A DNA stretch of 64,000 nt from Oceanobacillus timonensis (lineage in GTDB: Bacteria > Bacillota > Bacilli > Bacillales > Amphibacillaceae): positions 4,264,344 through 4,328,343 of the forward strand of contig NZ_LT800497.1 in the NCBI RefSeq assembly GCF_900166635.1, written 5' to 3'. The notes beneath the pieces are model-generated. The model was not told the origin of the DNA, made no database searches, and was given only the letters and a program-made list of their open reading frames with translations. Position 1 is the stretch's first letter. Every line of letters starts with the position of its first letter. Position numbers and translations under genes: made by a program. Below, in pieces: positions 27,454 to 37,250 of this stretch.

Positions 27454-27526
27454 TGGAGCCTAGCGGGATCGAACCGCTGACCTCCTGCGTGCAAGGCAGG
27501 CGCTCTCCCAGCTGAGCTAAGGCCCC
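27454..27526 (-). tRNA. tRNA-Ala (TGC)
   Basis: A 73-nt cloverleaf in the 16S-23S spacer: acceptor GGGGCCT/AGGCTCC, anticodon loop CTTGCAC (anticodon TGC), and T-loop GGTTCGATCCC. CCA is not encoded. Confidence 0.95.
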
Positions 27527-27546
27527 GTAATCATAATATGTTTAGA

Positions 27547-27623
<77 letters not shown>

Positions 27624-27689
27624 ATCTAAATGTGGAAGAGAATTGCTCTCTCAAAACTGAACCAAACAACCAAGTACGAATTCCGTAAT

Positions 27690-29266
<1,577 letters not shown>

Positions 29267-29408
29267 TGTTTGAAACGTTAGCTTTCAGAAGTCAACTTCT
29301 GACTTATTTTTTAAGAAAAACGAGGTTGTCTTTCTTCTTTCGTACTGGTTGTTTTGTTCAGTTTTCAAAGAGCAATTATTTAATCTATCGTTTTTAGCGA
29401 CAAGATAT

Positions 29409-29437
29409 AATTTATCATGTTTCGTTTTTGTTGTCAA
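29409..29437 (-). promoter_or_regulatory. rRNA operon promoter P2
   Basis: On the minus strand a perfect TTGACA (29437-29432), a 17-bp spacer and TAAATT (29414-29409), about 140 bp before the 16S 5' end. Confidence 0.65.
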
Positions 29438-29504
29438 CAACTTTTTTAAAGTATTTTGTCGAAGTAGTTTCGCTTTATTTCGTTTCTTTATGACAACAAA
29501 AATT

Positions 29505-29533
29505 AATATACCATAGAAAAAACAGAAGGGCAA
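29505..29533 (-). promoter_or_regulatory. rRNA operon promoter P1
   Basis: On the minus strand TTGCCC (29533-29528), a 17-bp spacer ending in TGG, and TATATT (29510-29505). It lies about 96 bp upstream of P2, the tandem arrangement usual for Bacillus rrn operons. Confidence 0.6.
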
Positions 29534-29540
29534 TACTTTT

Positions 29541-30046
29541 TTACAAAAAATTTACTGAACGTATTACTTTTTTTATATTCCACTTAGAAAACTACTTTAC
29601 TCAACTAGACAACGGATTACAGACGCCCTATTTCCTACTTAGAAATGAAAGATTTCTTCTATCTCTTAACATAGGAATCCTGCGTCCCGTTACACTGCGA
29701 TAAACTTAATCTCATCCCTATCTTTAGTATACCCATTTTGATGTCCTATTTAACATCTTAATATACAAGTAATATATACTGCGCATCCAAAAGCTGGCGA
29801 TTATTCTCGATGAATAAACATAAAAGTATTTTTTATTAAGAAATCATTTCTCGCCCGCTTATCATAATATATCTTACAGCGATTTATATATTAGTCATTC
29901 CTCTGAAATAGTTATTTTCTCCATAAAATCATAAAAGCTTGTACATATCCATCCAAACATAGCATATATATTAACTAGAACGAATTACTTCGCACTACTG
30001 CAGATGCCCACCATACATGTCACTACCTAAAAAAGGAGGAAGAAAA
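29541..30046. other. Intergenic region between the rRNA promoters and pdaB
   Basis: About 500 bp, AT-rich, with no gene seen. It should contain the plus-strand sporulation promoter of pdaB, but I could not assign it with confidence. Confidence 0.3.
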
Positions 30047-30802
30047 TTGAATCATTTCTATACAATTCGTTTAAACCGGAAGAAAATAATCTTAACTGCT
30101 GCTATCGTTTTAACAGCAGCCCTTCTTATCTGGACGCAAACACCTTCTATTATGGCAATGTTTACAAAGGATGAACCTGCTGCCCTTTCAAAAGGAAATG
30201 AAGACGTAGAAGACGTTGCTGTTACCTTCAATATTAGCTGGGGAGAGGAGAAAGTAGAAAGTATTCTGGACGTATTAGAAAAAGAAGATGTACAAGCTAC
30301 ATTTTTTGTCAGTGGTGAATGGGCTGAACGACATCCTGATTTATTAGAAGAAATTTCTGAAGGAACGCATGAAATTGGACTGCTTGGTTATCGCTATAAG
30401 AGTTATTTAGATCAGGAACCAGAACAAATAAGAAAAGATTTGGTAAAAGCGCAAGAGGTTATGGACAAATTGGGATATGAAGATATTCAGCTTTTACGGA
30501 CACCACACGGACATTTAAACGAAGAAATTATTGAATTAGCAGAGAGCATGCAATTTCAAGTTGTCCATTGGAATGTGAATCCGGATGATTGGGAGAATCC
30601 CGGAGTAGAAACCATCATTGATGAAGTTATGGAACAAACAGAAAATGGGGATATTATTCTGTTGCACGCTTCTGATAGTGCCAAGCAAACTGCTGAAGCT
30701 TTAGAGACAGTCCTTCCCGGATTAAAAAATAAAGGGTATGGATTGATTACGATATCAGAAATGGTCAATCAAGCAAAGGCAGACACCGAACTGATTGATT
30801 GA
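30047..30802 (+). CDS. pdaB: Sporulation polysaccharide deacetylase-family protein PdaB
   Basis: A 251-residue CE4-fold protein with an N-terminal membrane anchor (about residues 10-30). It starts MNHFY like B. subtilis PdaB and uses TTG, 7 nt after GGAGG; a longer ATG frame lacks a site. Core motifs: VTFNISWGEEK, FFVSGEWAERHPDLLEE, a PHGHLNEE loop, VVHWNVNPDDW and LLHASDSAKQTAEAL. The motif-1 Asp expected in TFDISWG is Asn here, and the usual HxxxH second His is not obvious, so deacetylase activity is doubtful. Known role of the family: maintenance of spore cortex in late sporulation. It is adjacent to kbaA and gerD as in B. subtilis. Confidence 0.9.
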   Translation: MNHFYTIRLNRKKIILTAAIVLTAALLIWTQTPSIMAMFTKDEPAALSKGNEDVEDVAVTFNISWGEEKVESILDVLEKEDVQATFFVSGEWAERHPDLLEEISEGTHEIGLLGYRYKSYLDQEPEQIRKDLVKAQEVMDKLGYEDIQLLRTPHGHLNEEIIELAESMQFQVVHWNVNPDDWENPGVETIIDEVMEQTENGDIILLHASDSAKQTAEALETVLPGLKNKGYGLITISEMVNQAKADTELID

Positions 30803-30896
30803 TTTTTCCGGCCATCGTGAAGCCTTCTTTAAACCATACCAAGTATAGACTCAATGGAGTCTGTCTTTTCAATATAGATTCGCATGGGAACATGCA

Positions 30897-30938
30897 ACAG
30901 GCAGCACCTACTTAATGCGGAGAGGTGCTGCCTGTTTA
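30897..30938. terminator. Terminator between convergent pdaB and kbaA
   Basis: ACAGGCAGCACCT (30897-30909) pairs with AGGTGCTGCCTGT (30923-30935), with a short T run after it on the plus strand. A weaker hairpin AGACTC/GAGTCT with GTCTTTTC follows pdaB at 30847-30870. Confidence 0.65.
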
Positions 30939-31061
30939 CTGTTTACCCTTATAGTAATAGAAGAAAGAAAACACCATGCCGTGTCATGTATCAAATATAG
31001 CGATCATCAAACCAGCTTGTATAGCGCTTCCATGACAAAGAGGAGCTCTCTAATCATTGAT

Positions 31062-31712
31062 TTATGCTTTCCTTTGTTCTTTATTTGATTTCTGCTGCGT
31101 TTTCTGCTCTTTGTCCGATTTTTTCTCCACAAAAGGCAGTTTATGCAATGTCAAGATTTGATACATGTTACATACCAATAGCGGAACAACCATTAACCAA
31201 GCATAATCCGTGCCATCTACCATTAATCCGGGAACCCATTCGGCTGTTGTAAAAACGACCATGAAAAAAAGTGCTGGAACAAAAGCTGTCGAATTCGTTT
31301 CTTTTGTTTTGATCTTTGCTACCATCCATCCAATTAAAAGCATTGCAGCAGCAATCAGTATAAACCAATATATTGCTGTATCTCCGTCTGCTGCACGATA
31401 AGGGAAATAAATAAGATCAAATAAAACAAAAATAATCAAACCAACTTGTACGATTGTCCAGTATCCTTTGAATACATTCAGTCCCATTCGATTCACAAAC
31501 AAATACGCAAAGAACCCTGTCATACTGACTGCCGCAAAGGTTAGACCCAAACCTAAAAAGAAAACAAATACCCCGAGTAACTCCATCACATTAAACGGAG
31601 ACATATATGTAAGATATTCTTCCGGTCGTATAAAGAAACTTGCAATCAACCCAGCAAGCCCTCCAAGCCAGAATGTTTTCCAAAAGAAATTTACCAATAT
31701 TCTTGTGTTCAA
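31062..31712 (-). CDS. kbaA: KinB-signalling pathway membrane protein KbaA
   Basis: A 216-residue integral membrane protein with about six helices and a charged C-terminal tail (KKSDKEQKTQQKSNKEQRKA). In B. subtilis KbaA is needed for the KinB input to the sporulation phosphorelay. Assignment rests on the topology, the FWKTFWLGGLAGLIASF start and the location between pdaB and gerD. The TTG start at 31712 follows AGGGGGTGAAGAA and gives the usual length. A longer frame to 31892 would add a non-hydrophobic extension without family support. Confidence 0.82.
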   Translation of the reverse strand: MNTRILVNFFWKTFWLGGLAGLIASFFIRPEEYLTYMSPFNVMELLGVFVFFLGLGLTFAAVSMTGFFAYLFVNRMGLNVFKGYWTIVQVGLIIFVLFDLIYFPYRAADGDTAIYWFILIAAAMLLIGWMVAKIKTKETNSTAFVPALFFMVVFTTAEWVPGLMVDGTDYAWLMVVPLLVCNMYQILTLHKLPFVEKKSDKEQKTQQKSNKEQRKA

Positions 31713-31943
31713 TTCTTCACCCCCTAAAGAAGTCGCCATCCGTATTTTATCATGAAGTGTCCTTTTTTTCTTCATTGCCTGTGTATATTTTGTTAAATTA
31801 TCAAACATATTAAGGGTACAGATCATATTCTTATCATCATAAATAATATTAAAAACAATACAATCTCGTGCTTTTTGAAAACCTTCTAACATTTCTTAGT
31901 AAAATGATACTTTCTAATCCCGCTTACGAAAGGAGCGTATATT

Positions 31944-32564
31944 ATGAAACGTCACATGCCCATTATATTTTTACTCCTATTCATATGTTTTATCTCTGCC
32001 TGTGGAAATAATGAAGAATCGCGTGAAGCTGAGTACGAAACTACAAAAAGAATGGTTGTTGATATCTTACAGACAGAGGAAGGGAAAGCAGCGTTAAAGG
32101 ATATATTAAATGATAACGAATTACAGGAGAGCGTGGTTATCGAATCAGACGAAGTGAAAGAGGCTGTAACGAATGCATTATCCTCCGACAAAAGCAAAGA
32201 AAATTGGAAAAAAATGTTCCAAGACCCGGAGTTCATACAAACTTACGCAAAATCAATCTCCACAGAGCAACAGAAACTGATGAAAGATCTGATGCATGAC
32301 AGTCAGTTCCAAGAGCAAATGATTGAAATATTGAAAAATCCGGAAGTGGAGGAGCAAATGCTTTCTGTTATGACGAGTCAAGCATACCGTGCCCACTTGG
32401 AAAAAACCATTCAGGAAACACTCCAATCTCCGTTATTTAAAGAAAAGATAGATAAAGCGTTAAATGAAGCTGCTAAAAAAAGTTCATCCGGCAGCAACGA
32501 AGGAAATAACGAGGAGTCGCAGGATAGCAATAATGAAAATGACGGAGCAGACTCATCCGAATAG
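31944..32564 (+). CDS. gerD: Spore germination lipoprotein GerD
   Basis: A 206-residue lipoprotein: signal peptide FLLLFICFISAC with the lipidated Cys, then a helical domain. That domain carries the repeated GerD pattern (LQTEEGKAALKDILND, DPEFIQTYAKSI, QFQEQMIEILKNPEVEEQML). The low-complexity Ser/Asn/Glu tail is typical. GerD gathers nutrient germinant receptors into clusters in the spore inner membrane. The ATG follows AAAGGAGCG. It is normally expressed under sigma-G; I did not assign the promoter. The position between kbaA and salA is conserved with B. subtilis. Confidence 0.9.
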   Translation: MKRHMPIIFLLLFICFISACGNNEESREAEYETTKRMVVDILQTEEGKAALKDILNDNELQESVVIESDEVKEAVTNALSSDKSKENWKKMFQDPEFIQTYAKSISTEQQKLMKDLMHDSQFQEQMIEILKNPEVEEQMLSVMTSQAYRAHLEKTIQETLQSPLFKEKIDKALNEAAKKSSSGSNEGNNEESQDSNNENDGADSSE

Positions 32565-32589
32565 AGAGTCCTTATACGTAAACAAACAG

Positions 32590-32616
32590 GGTGCTGTTCA
32601 TTTCAACAGACACCCC
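32590..32616. terminator. Hairpin between convergent gerD and salA
   Basis: GGGTGCTGTT (32590-32599) pairs with AACAGACACCC (32606-32616). It lacks a long T run but lies in the 66-bp convergent gap. Confidence 0.5.
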
Positions 32617-32630
32617 ATTTGCTTGCCATT

Positions 32631-33689
32631 CTATTCCTCTAATTTCGCTACAATTTTTGCAGCAATTTTATGATACTCTTTTCCGTTTGGATGGTCCTCC
32701 TGATAAACAGATGGAGCAAACTCATCTTCTTCCTCATATGGCTGCTGCAGTGGCAATTGACCGATTACCTTTGTTTTCAATACATCTGCAAGCTTTTGAC
32801 CGCCGCCTTTTCCGAAAACATATTCCTTCTCACCAGTTTTCCTGCTCTCATAGTAGGCCATGTTCTCCACAACGCCAAGAATTTCATGTTCTGTCTTCAG
32901 AGCCATTTGGCCTGCACGAGCTGCTACGAAAGCTGCTGACGGATGAGGAGTGGTCACAATAACTTCTTTACAAGATGGCAAGAGTTCATGTACATCCATT
33001 GCAATATCGCCTGTTCCAGGTGGTAAATCAAGCAATAGATAATCTAATTCTCCCCACTCTACTTCTGTAAAAAAGCTGTTTAACATTTTACCGAGCATTG
33101 GTCCGCGCCAAATAATCGGTGAATTATCCTCTACGAAGAATCCCATGGAAACAACCTTAATCCCGAATCGCTCTACTGGAATAATCTTCTCTCCGCGAAC
33201 AACCGGTCTTTCTTCTACCCCCATCATATCAGGGACACTAAAACCGTAAATATCCGCATCGACAATGCCTACTTTCTTACCTAAGCGCATTAAAGAAACC
33301 GCTAAGTTAACGGTTACAGTGGACTTGCCAACACCGCCTTTCCCGCTGGCAACAGCGATAAATTGTGTATTGGTAGCACCACTGATTAATGTTTCTTCTT
33401 TCGCTTTTTCCGCTTCCGCCTGATATTTTTGTACCGTCTCTTCCGGAAGCTGTTCAAAACGCAATCCGACTGTATTCGCACCGTTACGTTTTAAAATACC
33501 AACAATCTCTTGTTGCAACTCCATCTGTTCGCCGGTATTCATCTTGGAAATGCCGACTTTCACGCTGACATGTTTTTTGTCTTCCTTAATCGTAACGGAA
33601 GAAATCGCATCCAATTCCTGCAAGGTTCTATGTAAAAAAGGATCTTTTACAGAGCCAAGTAACTCTATAATCTCTTCTTGTGTTAACAT
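32631..33689 (-). CDS. salA: Mrp/NBP35-family P-loop ATPase SalA
   Basis: A 352-residue protein: an N-terminal DUF59/MIP18-like domain (LTQEEIIELLGSVKDPFLHRTL), then a Mrp ATPase with deviant Walker A GKGGVGKSTVTVNLA, IVDADIYGFSVPDMMG, LDLPPGTGDIAMDVHELLP and a C-terminal tail. The family carries Fe-S clusters, and in B. subtilis SalA regulates scoC and exoprotease genes. The ATG at 33689 follows GGATGGTGGAAAT; an upstream in-frame start lacks a ribosome site. Position beside gerD and cwlD matches B. subtilis. Confidence 0.9.
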   Translation of the reverse strand: MLTQEEIIELLGSVKDPFLHRTLQELDAISSVTIKEDKKHVSVKVGISKMNTGEQMELQQEIVGILKRNGANTVGLRFEQLPEETVQKYQAEAEKAKEETLISGATNTQFIAVASGKGGVGKSTVTVNLAVSLMRLGKKVGIVDADIYGFSVPDMMGVEERPVVRGEKIIPVERFGIKVVSMGFFVEDNSPIIWRGPMLGKMLNSFFTEVEWGELDYLLLDLPPGTGDIAMDVHELLPSCKEVIVTTPHPSAAFVAARAGQMALKTEHEILGVVENMAYYESRKTGEKEYVFGKGGGQKLADVLKTKVIGQLPLQQPYEEEDEFAPSVYQEDHPNGKEYHKIAAKIVAKLEE

Positions 33690-33733
33690 ATTTCCACCAT
33701 CCTTTATGAATCTGTCCAATGATTAGTATAACA

Positions 33734-33780
33734 TAAAACGAAACTTCATTCAGTTGGTTTGTTTTGTAACCAACTGAATG
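33734..33780. repeat. 31-bp direct repeat copy 1 joined to a 13-bp stem hairpin
   Basis: Positions 33734-33764 are identical to 34039-34069. Inside, CATTCAGTTGGTT (33747-33759) forms a perfect hairpin with AACCAACTGAATG (33768-33780). The core TAAAACGAAACTTCATT belongs to a small dispersed family (also 33882 and 62528). Confidence 0.7.
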
Positions 33781-33881
33781 GTAGTTGAGTTAATCAGGAG
33801 ATGTAGTGACCGTTTTTTCCCATTCTCTTTACAATTACCCTTATATAAGCATCGGGAAAATTACGGACACTCATGCTGTGG

Positions 33882-33933
33882 TAAAGTGAAACTTTATTAA
33901 GAGGAGGGATTCTTTTCATCCCTCCTCTTAATA
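33882..33933. repeat. Dispersed-repeat core followed by a perfect 16-bp stem hairpin
   Basis: TAAAGTGAAACTTTATTAA (33882-33900) leads into TATTAAGAGGAGGGAT (33895-33910) and its exact complement (33918-33933) across a 7-nt loop. The hairpin is followed by no T run, so it is not a simple terminator. It also holds a GGAGG. Confidence 0.65.
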
Positions 33934-33956
33934 TTAGTTGAACGAATCGGGCCGCT

Positions 33957-34028
33957 ACTGGCTGTTTGATATACTGCGTAGTATTCCTAAATCCCCTCTT
34001 TTCTTGAAGCAGGTATCTTACAGCCAGT
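33957..34028. repeat. Long imperfect hairpin
   Basis: ACTGGCTGTTTGATATACTGC pairs over about 20 bp with the region ending ACAGCCAGT at 34028 (9 perfect outer pairs, then GATA/TATC and CTGC/GCAG). It lies between two copies of the 31-bp repeat. Confidence 0.55.
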
Positions 34029-34038
34029 TGCACTGCGG

Positions 34039-34069
34039 TAAAACGAAACTTCATTCAGTTGGTTTGTTT
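34039..34069. repeat. 31-bp direct repeat copy 2
   Basis: Identical to 33734-33764 but without the second hairpin arm. The 270 bp between the copies may be an insertion or a rearranged repeat element. Confidence 0.7.
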
Positions 34070-34095
34070 ATGCTTCCAAATCATCACTTAAACAC

Positions 34096-34120
34096 GAAAA
34101 GGGCTGGCCTCAGCCAAACC
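34096..34120 (-). terminator. Terminator of cwlD
   Basis: On the minus strand GGCTG-aggc-CAGCC is followed by CTTTTCG, 40 bp after the cwlD stop. Confidence 0.55.
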
Positions 34121-34155
34121 CCTCTCATTCATAAAGATTAAAATTGCAGCGTTCC

Positions 34156-34884
34156 TTACTCCTCCTCGTTGTCTTGAGGTTCTTCCGTAACATACCGTAG
34201 AATTCCTTCATAAATACTGGCAGCCATTTGCCTTTGGTACGTGTCATTCTTCAATAGCTCCCGCTCTCTCTCGTTCGATAAGAAGCCAATCTCCACTAAT
34301 GCTCCCGGCGTCTCTGCATGCTTTAGCAAATACATTTGATCAATAGCAAGAGGCTGCCTGTCCGTGTTTTCTAAATTTCGGGTTATTTCTTCCTGAATCA
34401 TCGTCGCCAGATGCTCTCCCTCTTCAAATTTTGGATAATAAAATGTCTGAGCGCCATGCCATTGCGAATCAGGTAATGCATTCAAATGGATAGAAATAAA
34501 AAAGTCGGCCTCTTTCTCTTGAATAAATGCTAATCGATTGCGTATATCTTCGGATTTACGATTAGCCAGACCGCTTGTCCCTTCCGCTGCTAAATCAACA
34601 TCCTCCTCACGGGTCAAATGAACGATAGCCCCATGCTGCATCAAATACGTTTGAAGGCTTTTGGAGACGGCCAGTGCAATATCTTTTTCCTCTGTCCCAT
34701 CTGAACCAACTGCACCGCCATCCGGGCCGCCATGTCCAGGATCAATAACAATCACTTTCCCATTTAGCGGCAGTGACCACGTAGAATTAGAAGAATTAAT
34801 TGCTTCCTTCGTGGGATACTGTAATAAGAAAATAAGTATAAATAAACCAAGAAACCAAAAGGACAGCTTCTTCTTTTTTGACAT
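34156..34884 (-). CDS. cwlD: Germination/cortex N-acetylmuramoyl-L-alanine amidase CwlD
   Basis: A 242-residue amidase_3 enzyme. An N-terminal anchor (FWFLGLFILIFLLQY) is followed by the zinc site: His in IDPGHGGPDGGAVG, Glu in TEEKDIALAVS, and His in FFISIHLNALPDS. The catalytic Glu is in GALVEIGFLSNERE. With PdaA it creates muramic delta-lactam in the spore cortex, the mark read by germination lysins. Length and motifs are typical. Together with salA, gerD, kbaA and pdaB it forms the conserved germination block. Confidence 0.93.
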   Translation of the reverse strand: MSKKKKLSFWFLGLFILIFLLQYPTKEAINSSNSTWSLPLNGKVIVIDPGHGGPDGGAVGSDGTEEKDIALAVSKSLQTYLMQHGAIVHLTREEDVDLAAEGTSGLANRKSEDIRNRLAFIQEKEADFFISIHLNALPDSQWHGAQTFYYPKFEEGEHLATMIQEEITRNLENTDRQPLAIDQMYLLKHAETPGALVEIGFLSNERERELLKNDTYQRQMAASIYEGILRYVTEEPQDNEEE

Positions 34885-35137
34885 ATGGCTTCGTTCCTTT
34901 CGTTCCCATATTCAGGGGTGTATTTTTCAATTTGAATGGTTCTTACCGCACAGCTGTTTCTAACAGCATGTACAAACTCTAAAAGATATAAACAGCAAAA
35001 GCCCTTATTAAAAATTTATGGGAAGAGTCCCCGGTTTATGACTTATCTTTTGTAGTATGCTAAAATAAAAATAAATGTTTGAAACTGTACCACATGTGAT
35101 ATTGTATTTATAGGAATAATGATTCGGAGGTATTATT

Positions 35138-35569
35138 ATGGCAGATTGGATATTAATTGTACTAGGTATTGGAGCTGTTCTGATTGGCGTTGGTTTACTC
35201 GGGGTAGCAGCTTTTCTTTTTCTAAAATTAGGAGGAGCAGGCAAGCTTATCGCAAGTGCGCAAAAAACAACAGATCAGCTGCCGGAGCAAATGGAAGGCA
35301 TCACTTCGCAAATAACAGATGTTCTTCAAACAGGGAATGAAACATTACAGCAGGCGAATCAACAAATCAAAGAATTATCTCCTTTGTTCTACTTAATCGG
35401 TGATGCTGGCCGAGCGACACACAACATGTCATCATCTGTATTGAAAACTGCAAACCAGTTGCAGGAGACGACGGAAGAAGCAAATATGACAATCGCTAAT
35501 AAAAATCTGCAAGGCATCTACGGTCTGGCAACAATCGGCTATTTCCTTGTACAAATGAATAAAAAATAA
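35138..35569 (+). CDS. DUF948 (YtxG-like) membrane protein
   Basis: A 143-residue protein: one N-terminal helix (WILIVLGIGAVLIGVGLLGVAAFLFL), then a coiled-coil-rich region (KTTDQLPEQMEGITSQITDVL, NETLQQANQQIKELSPLFYLIGDAG) and a short hydrophobic end. It resembles the protein at 35840-36292 in the shared PEQM and LSPLFYIVGD segments, so the two are paralogues facing each other across a terminator. The ATG follows CGGAGGTATT. The family is linked to general stress in B. subtilis (ytxG); the molecular role is unknown. Confidence 0.75.
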   Translation: MADWILIVLGIGAVLIGVGLLGVAAFLFLKLGGAGKLIASAQKTTDQLPEQMEGITSQITDVLQTGNETLQQANQQIKELSPLFYLIGDAGRATHNMSSSVLKTANQLQETTEEANMTIANKNLQGIYGLATIGYFLVQMNKK

Positions 35570-35574
35570 CCACT

Positions 35575-35618
35575 AAAAAATCCGCTTGGAATATTGTTTG
35601 ATTCCAAGCGGATTTTTT
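35575..35618. terminator. Bidirectional terminator between convergent DUF948 genes
   Basis: AAAAAATCCGCTTGGAA (35575-35591) and its perfect complement (35602-35618) have A and T runs on both sides. Confidence 0.9.
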
Positions 35619-35850
35619 ACTTTTCTTCTGCAATTCGATTTTCAACTTCCTGTCGTATCTCCTGAAGCTCTGTCGCTTTTTGAAAACCGTCATGATAAAG
35701 ACGCTGTTCCAAATCACGCAGCCGGGTTAACAATGGCGGGTTTTCTTCCAAATTTCGTTTCTTTTCCAGATAAGAAGCGGCCGCCCATCCTAACGTGGCG
35801 CCAACAGCTGAACTAACCACGATACCTGCTTGATATACTTTATTGTTCAT
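35617..35850 (-). CDS. Small membrane-associated protein of the DUF948 operon
   Basis: A 77-residue protein with one N-terminal hydrophobic glycine/alanine-rich segment (AGIVVSSAVGATLGWAAASYLE) and a charged helical tail. It is vaguely YtxH-like in layout but lacks that family's repeated GLLFAP pattern, so it is unassigned. It overlaps the upstream DUF948 gene by 11 bp and is the last of three co-directional genes. Confidence 0.65.
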   Translation of the reverse strand: MNNKVYQAGIVVSSAVGATLGWAAASYLEKKRNLEENPPLLTRLRDLEQRLYHDGFQKATELQEIRQEVENRIAEEK

Positions 35851-36292
35851 GTGTATATGCCTTCTTTTCCCGTTTTAAGTCCCGTTTTTTCTTTAACCAG
35901 TAATAACCGAGCGCAACGCCGCCATATACACCGCCTAAATTATTTTTGCCAGACACTTCCTGACCTGCTTCCGTTTTTGTTTTCACAGAATCCGTAGCAT
36001 CAACCAGGGAAGAAGACAACTTCCTTGTTGCGTTTCCTACATCTCCAACAATATAAAATAGCGGACTTAACTGTTCCATTTTATTATTTATATCCGATAA
36101 CGCTTGATTACTTTCTTGCATGATACTTGTTGTTTCTTTTAAAATGCCATCCATTTGTTCCGGCAATTGCTGCACTGTCTTGTCAACGCCGCGTAATACA
36201 CTTGCCAAGTTATTTAATAAATGACCAATAAAAATAGCTAAAATAATACTTGCGACTCCAATGATGATGACGCCGACTCCGATTAATGTCAT
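35840..36292 (-). CDS. DUF948 (YtxG-like) membrane protein
   Basis: A 150-residue paralogue of the 35138 gene product: N-terminal helix (GVGVIIIGVASIILAIFIGHLL), coiled coil (TVQQLPEQMDGILKETTSIM), LSPLFYIVGDVGNATRKLSSSLVDA, a glycine-rich turn and a basic end KKKRDLKREKK. It overlaps the upstream gene by 4 bp and the downstream gene by 11 bp, so all three are one operon. Confidence 0.75.
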   Translation of the reverse strand: MTLIGVGVIIIGVASIILAIFIGHLLNNLASVLRGVDKTVQQLPEQMDGILKETTSIMQESNQALSDINNKMEQLSPLFYIVGDVGNATRKLSSSLVDATDSVKTKTEAGQEVSGKNNLGGVYGGVALGYYWLKKKRDLKREKKAYTHEQ

Positions 36293-36735
36293 TTTACTTC
36301 CTCCTTCTTCCGGTTGCCTTGATTTGTTTTGCTTGCTCGATAACTTTTATAAATTTGTATCGCTGCTTCGCTCCAAGTGATACCTTTCATTGTCTTATTT
36401 AATTTATCCTCCAAATTCGCATCATCCAATGCTTGCCGCTTCACTTTATAAGCTTCGTTCAAGCTCTGAACAGAGGTTCCCATATCTTCTAAAGATCCAA
36501 AAACACTATCTGTTGCCTGCAGCTTCTCATGCGTATCATCAATTAAATGATTCACTTCCTGCAACGATGTCGAAATTTCAGGTGTTATATGATTCATTTC
36601 TTCTTCCATTTTTACGACGGACTTGCCGAGTGAACGAATGTTATCGGTTAGTCGATTTAGCGTAAATGCTATATAGCAGCATACAGCAGCGAATGCAATA
36701 GCAACAAGTAAAATCCCTACGGATATAATAGGCAT
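36289..36735 (-). CDS. DUF948-like membrane protein, first gene of a three-gene operon
   Basis: A 148-residue protein with one N-terminal helix (ISVGILLVAIAFAAVCCYIAFTL), a coiled-coil middle (SVVKMEEEMNHITPEISTSLQEVNHLIDD) and a basic C-terminus. The ATG at 36735 follows AAAGGAGG (10-11 nt spacing). It is a more divergent member of the family found at 35138 and 35840. A MITE-like repeat lies in its leader and a sigma-B-like promoter beyond that. Confidence 0.7.
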   Translation of the reverse strand: MPIISVGILLVAIAFAAVCCYIAFTLNRLTDNIRSLGKSVVKMEEEMNHITPEISTSLQEVNHLIDDTHEKLQATDSVFGSLEDMGTSVQSLNEAYKVKRQALDDANLEDKLNKTMKGITWSEAAIQIYKSYRASKTNQGNRKKEEVK

Positions 36736-36762
36736 ATGTAAAAATCCCTCCTTTTTCATTGC

Positions 36763-36854
36763 TTGTTCAAAAGGATAAAATGGACTTACCGACTCTTTCC
36801 ATGATGAACGTGTCTTTCTCCATTTTTAACCGGACTTTTTGAACAGCCTCTATA
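36763..36854. repeat. MITE-like element, shorter copy 2
   Basis: About 92 bp bounded by TTGTTCAAAAGG on the left and GGACTTTTTGAACA, then GCCTCTATA, on the right (36832-36854). The right 23 bp match the left end of the 11297 element inverted, with one mismatch. It is inserted in the 5' leader of the DUF948 operon. Confidence 0.6.
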
Positions 36855-36863
36855 GACAATATT

Positions 36864-36889
36864 ATACCACCTGCGAAAATAAATAAAAC
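36864..36889 (-). promoter_or_regulatory. Sigma-B-like promoter of the DUF948 operon
   Basis: On the minus strand GTTTTA (36889-36884), a 14-bp spacer and TGGTAT (36869-36864) resemble the general-stress consensus GTTTAA-N12-14-GGGTAT. A TATAAT also overlaps, so sigma-A use is possible. The link of ytxG to sigma-B in B. subtilis supports the reading. Confidence 0.4.
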
Positions 36890-37250
36890 GTCTCCTCCTA
36901 TAATATCAGAAAACTTGACATTCGTTAAAGAGAATCTCGAAAGCATCTGTTGTTTTCTTGGTCTTACAAGCGCCAGATAATGCCTTCATAAGCTCTTCGT
37001 TAGGTCTTGAACTGCGTTTACTCGCCCTATCAAAAAATGTCGCACTTCCTACGTTCCGAAGCGAATCACTATTTTAAAAACCAGGCGATCAGTTAAATTC
37101 CCAGTTGCCAAGATTATATTCTTCTCTTTTCGGGTATAGAATCCATATACCTTATCTTTTCCCAACGTTATAGATATATTTATTCCATTTTTTAAGGAAT
37201 ACCCCTAGAATAGAAAGGTATTAAAATTTACATTGGAGGTGACCAGTGCT
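36890..37250. other. Intergenic region between the divergent DUF948 operon and yihY-like gene
   Basis: About 360 bp without a gene. It must hold the plus-strand promoter of the yihY-like gene; no clear box pair was assigned. Confidence 0.3.
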
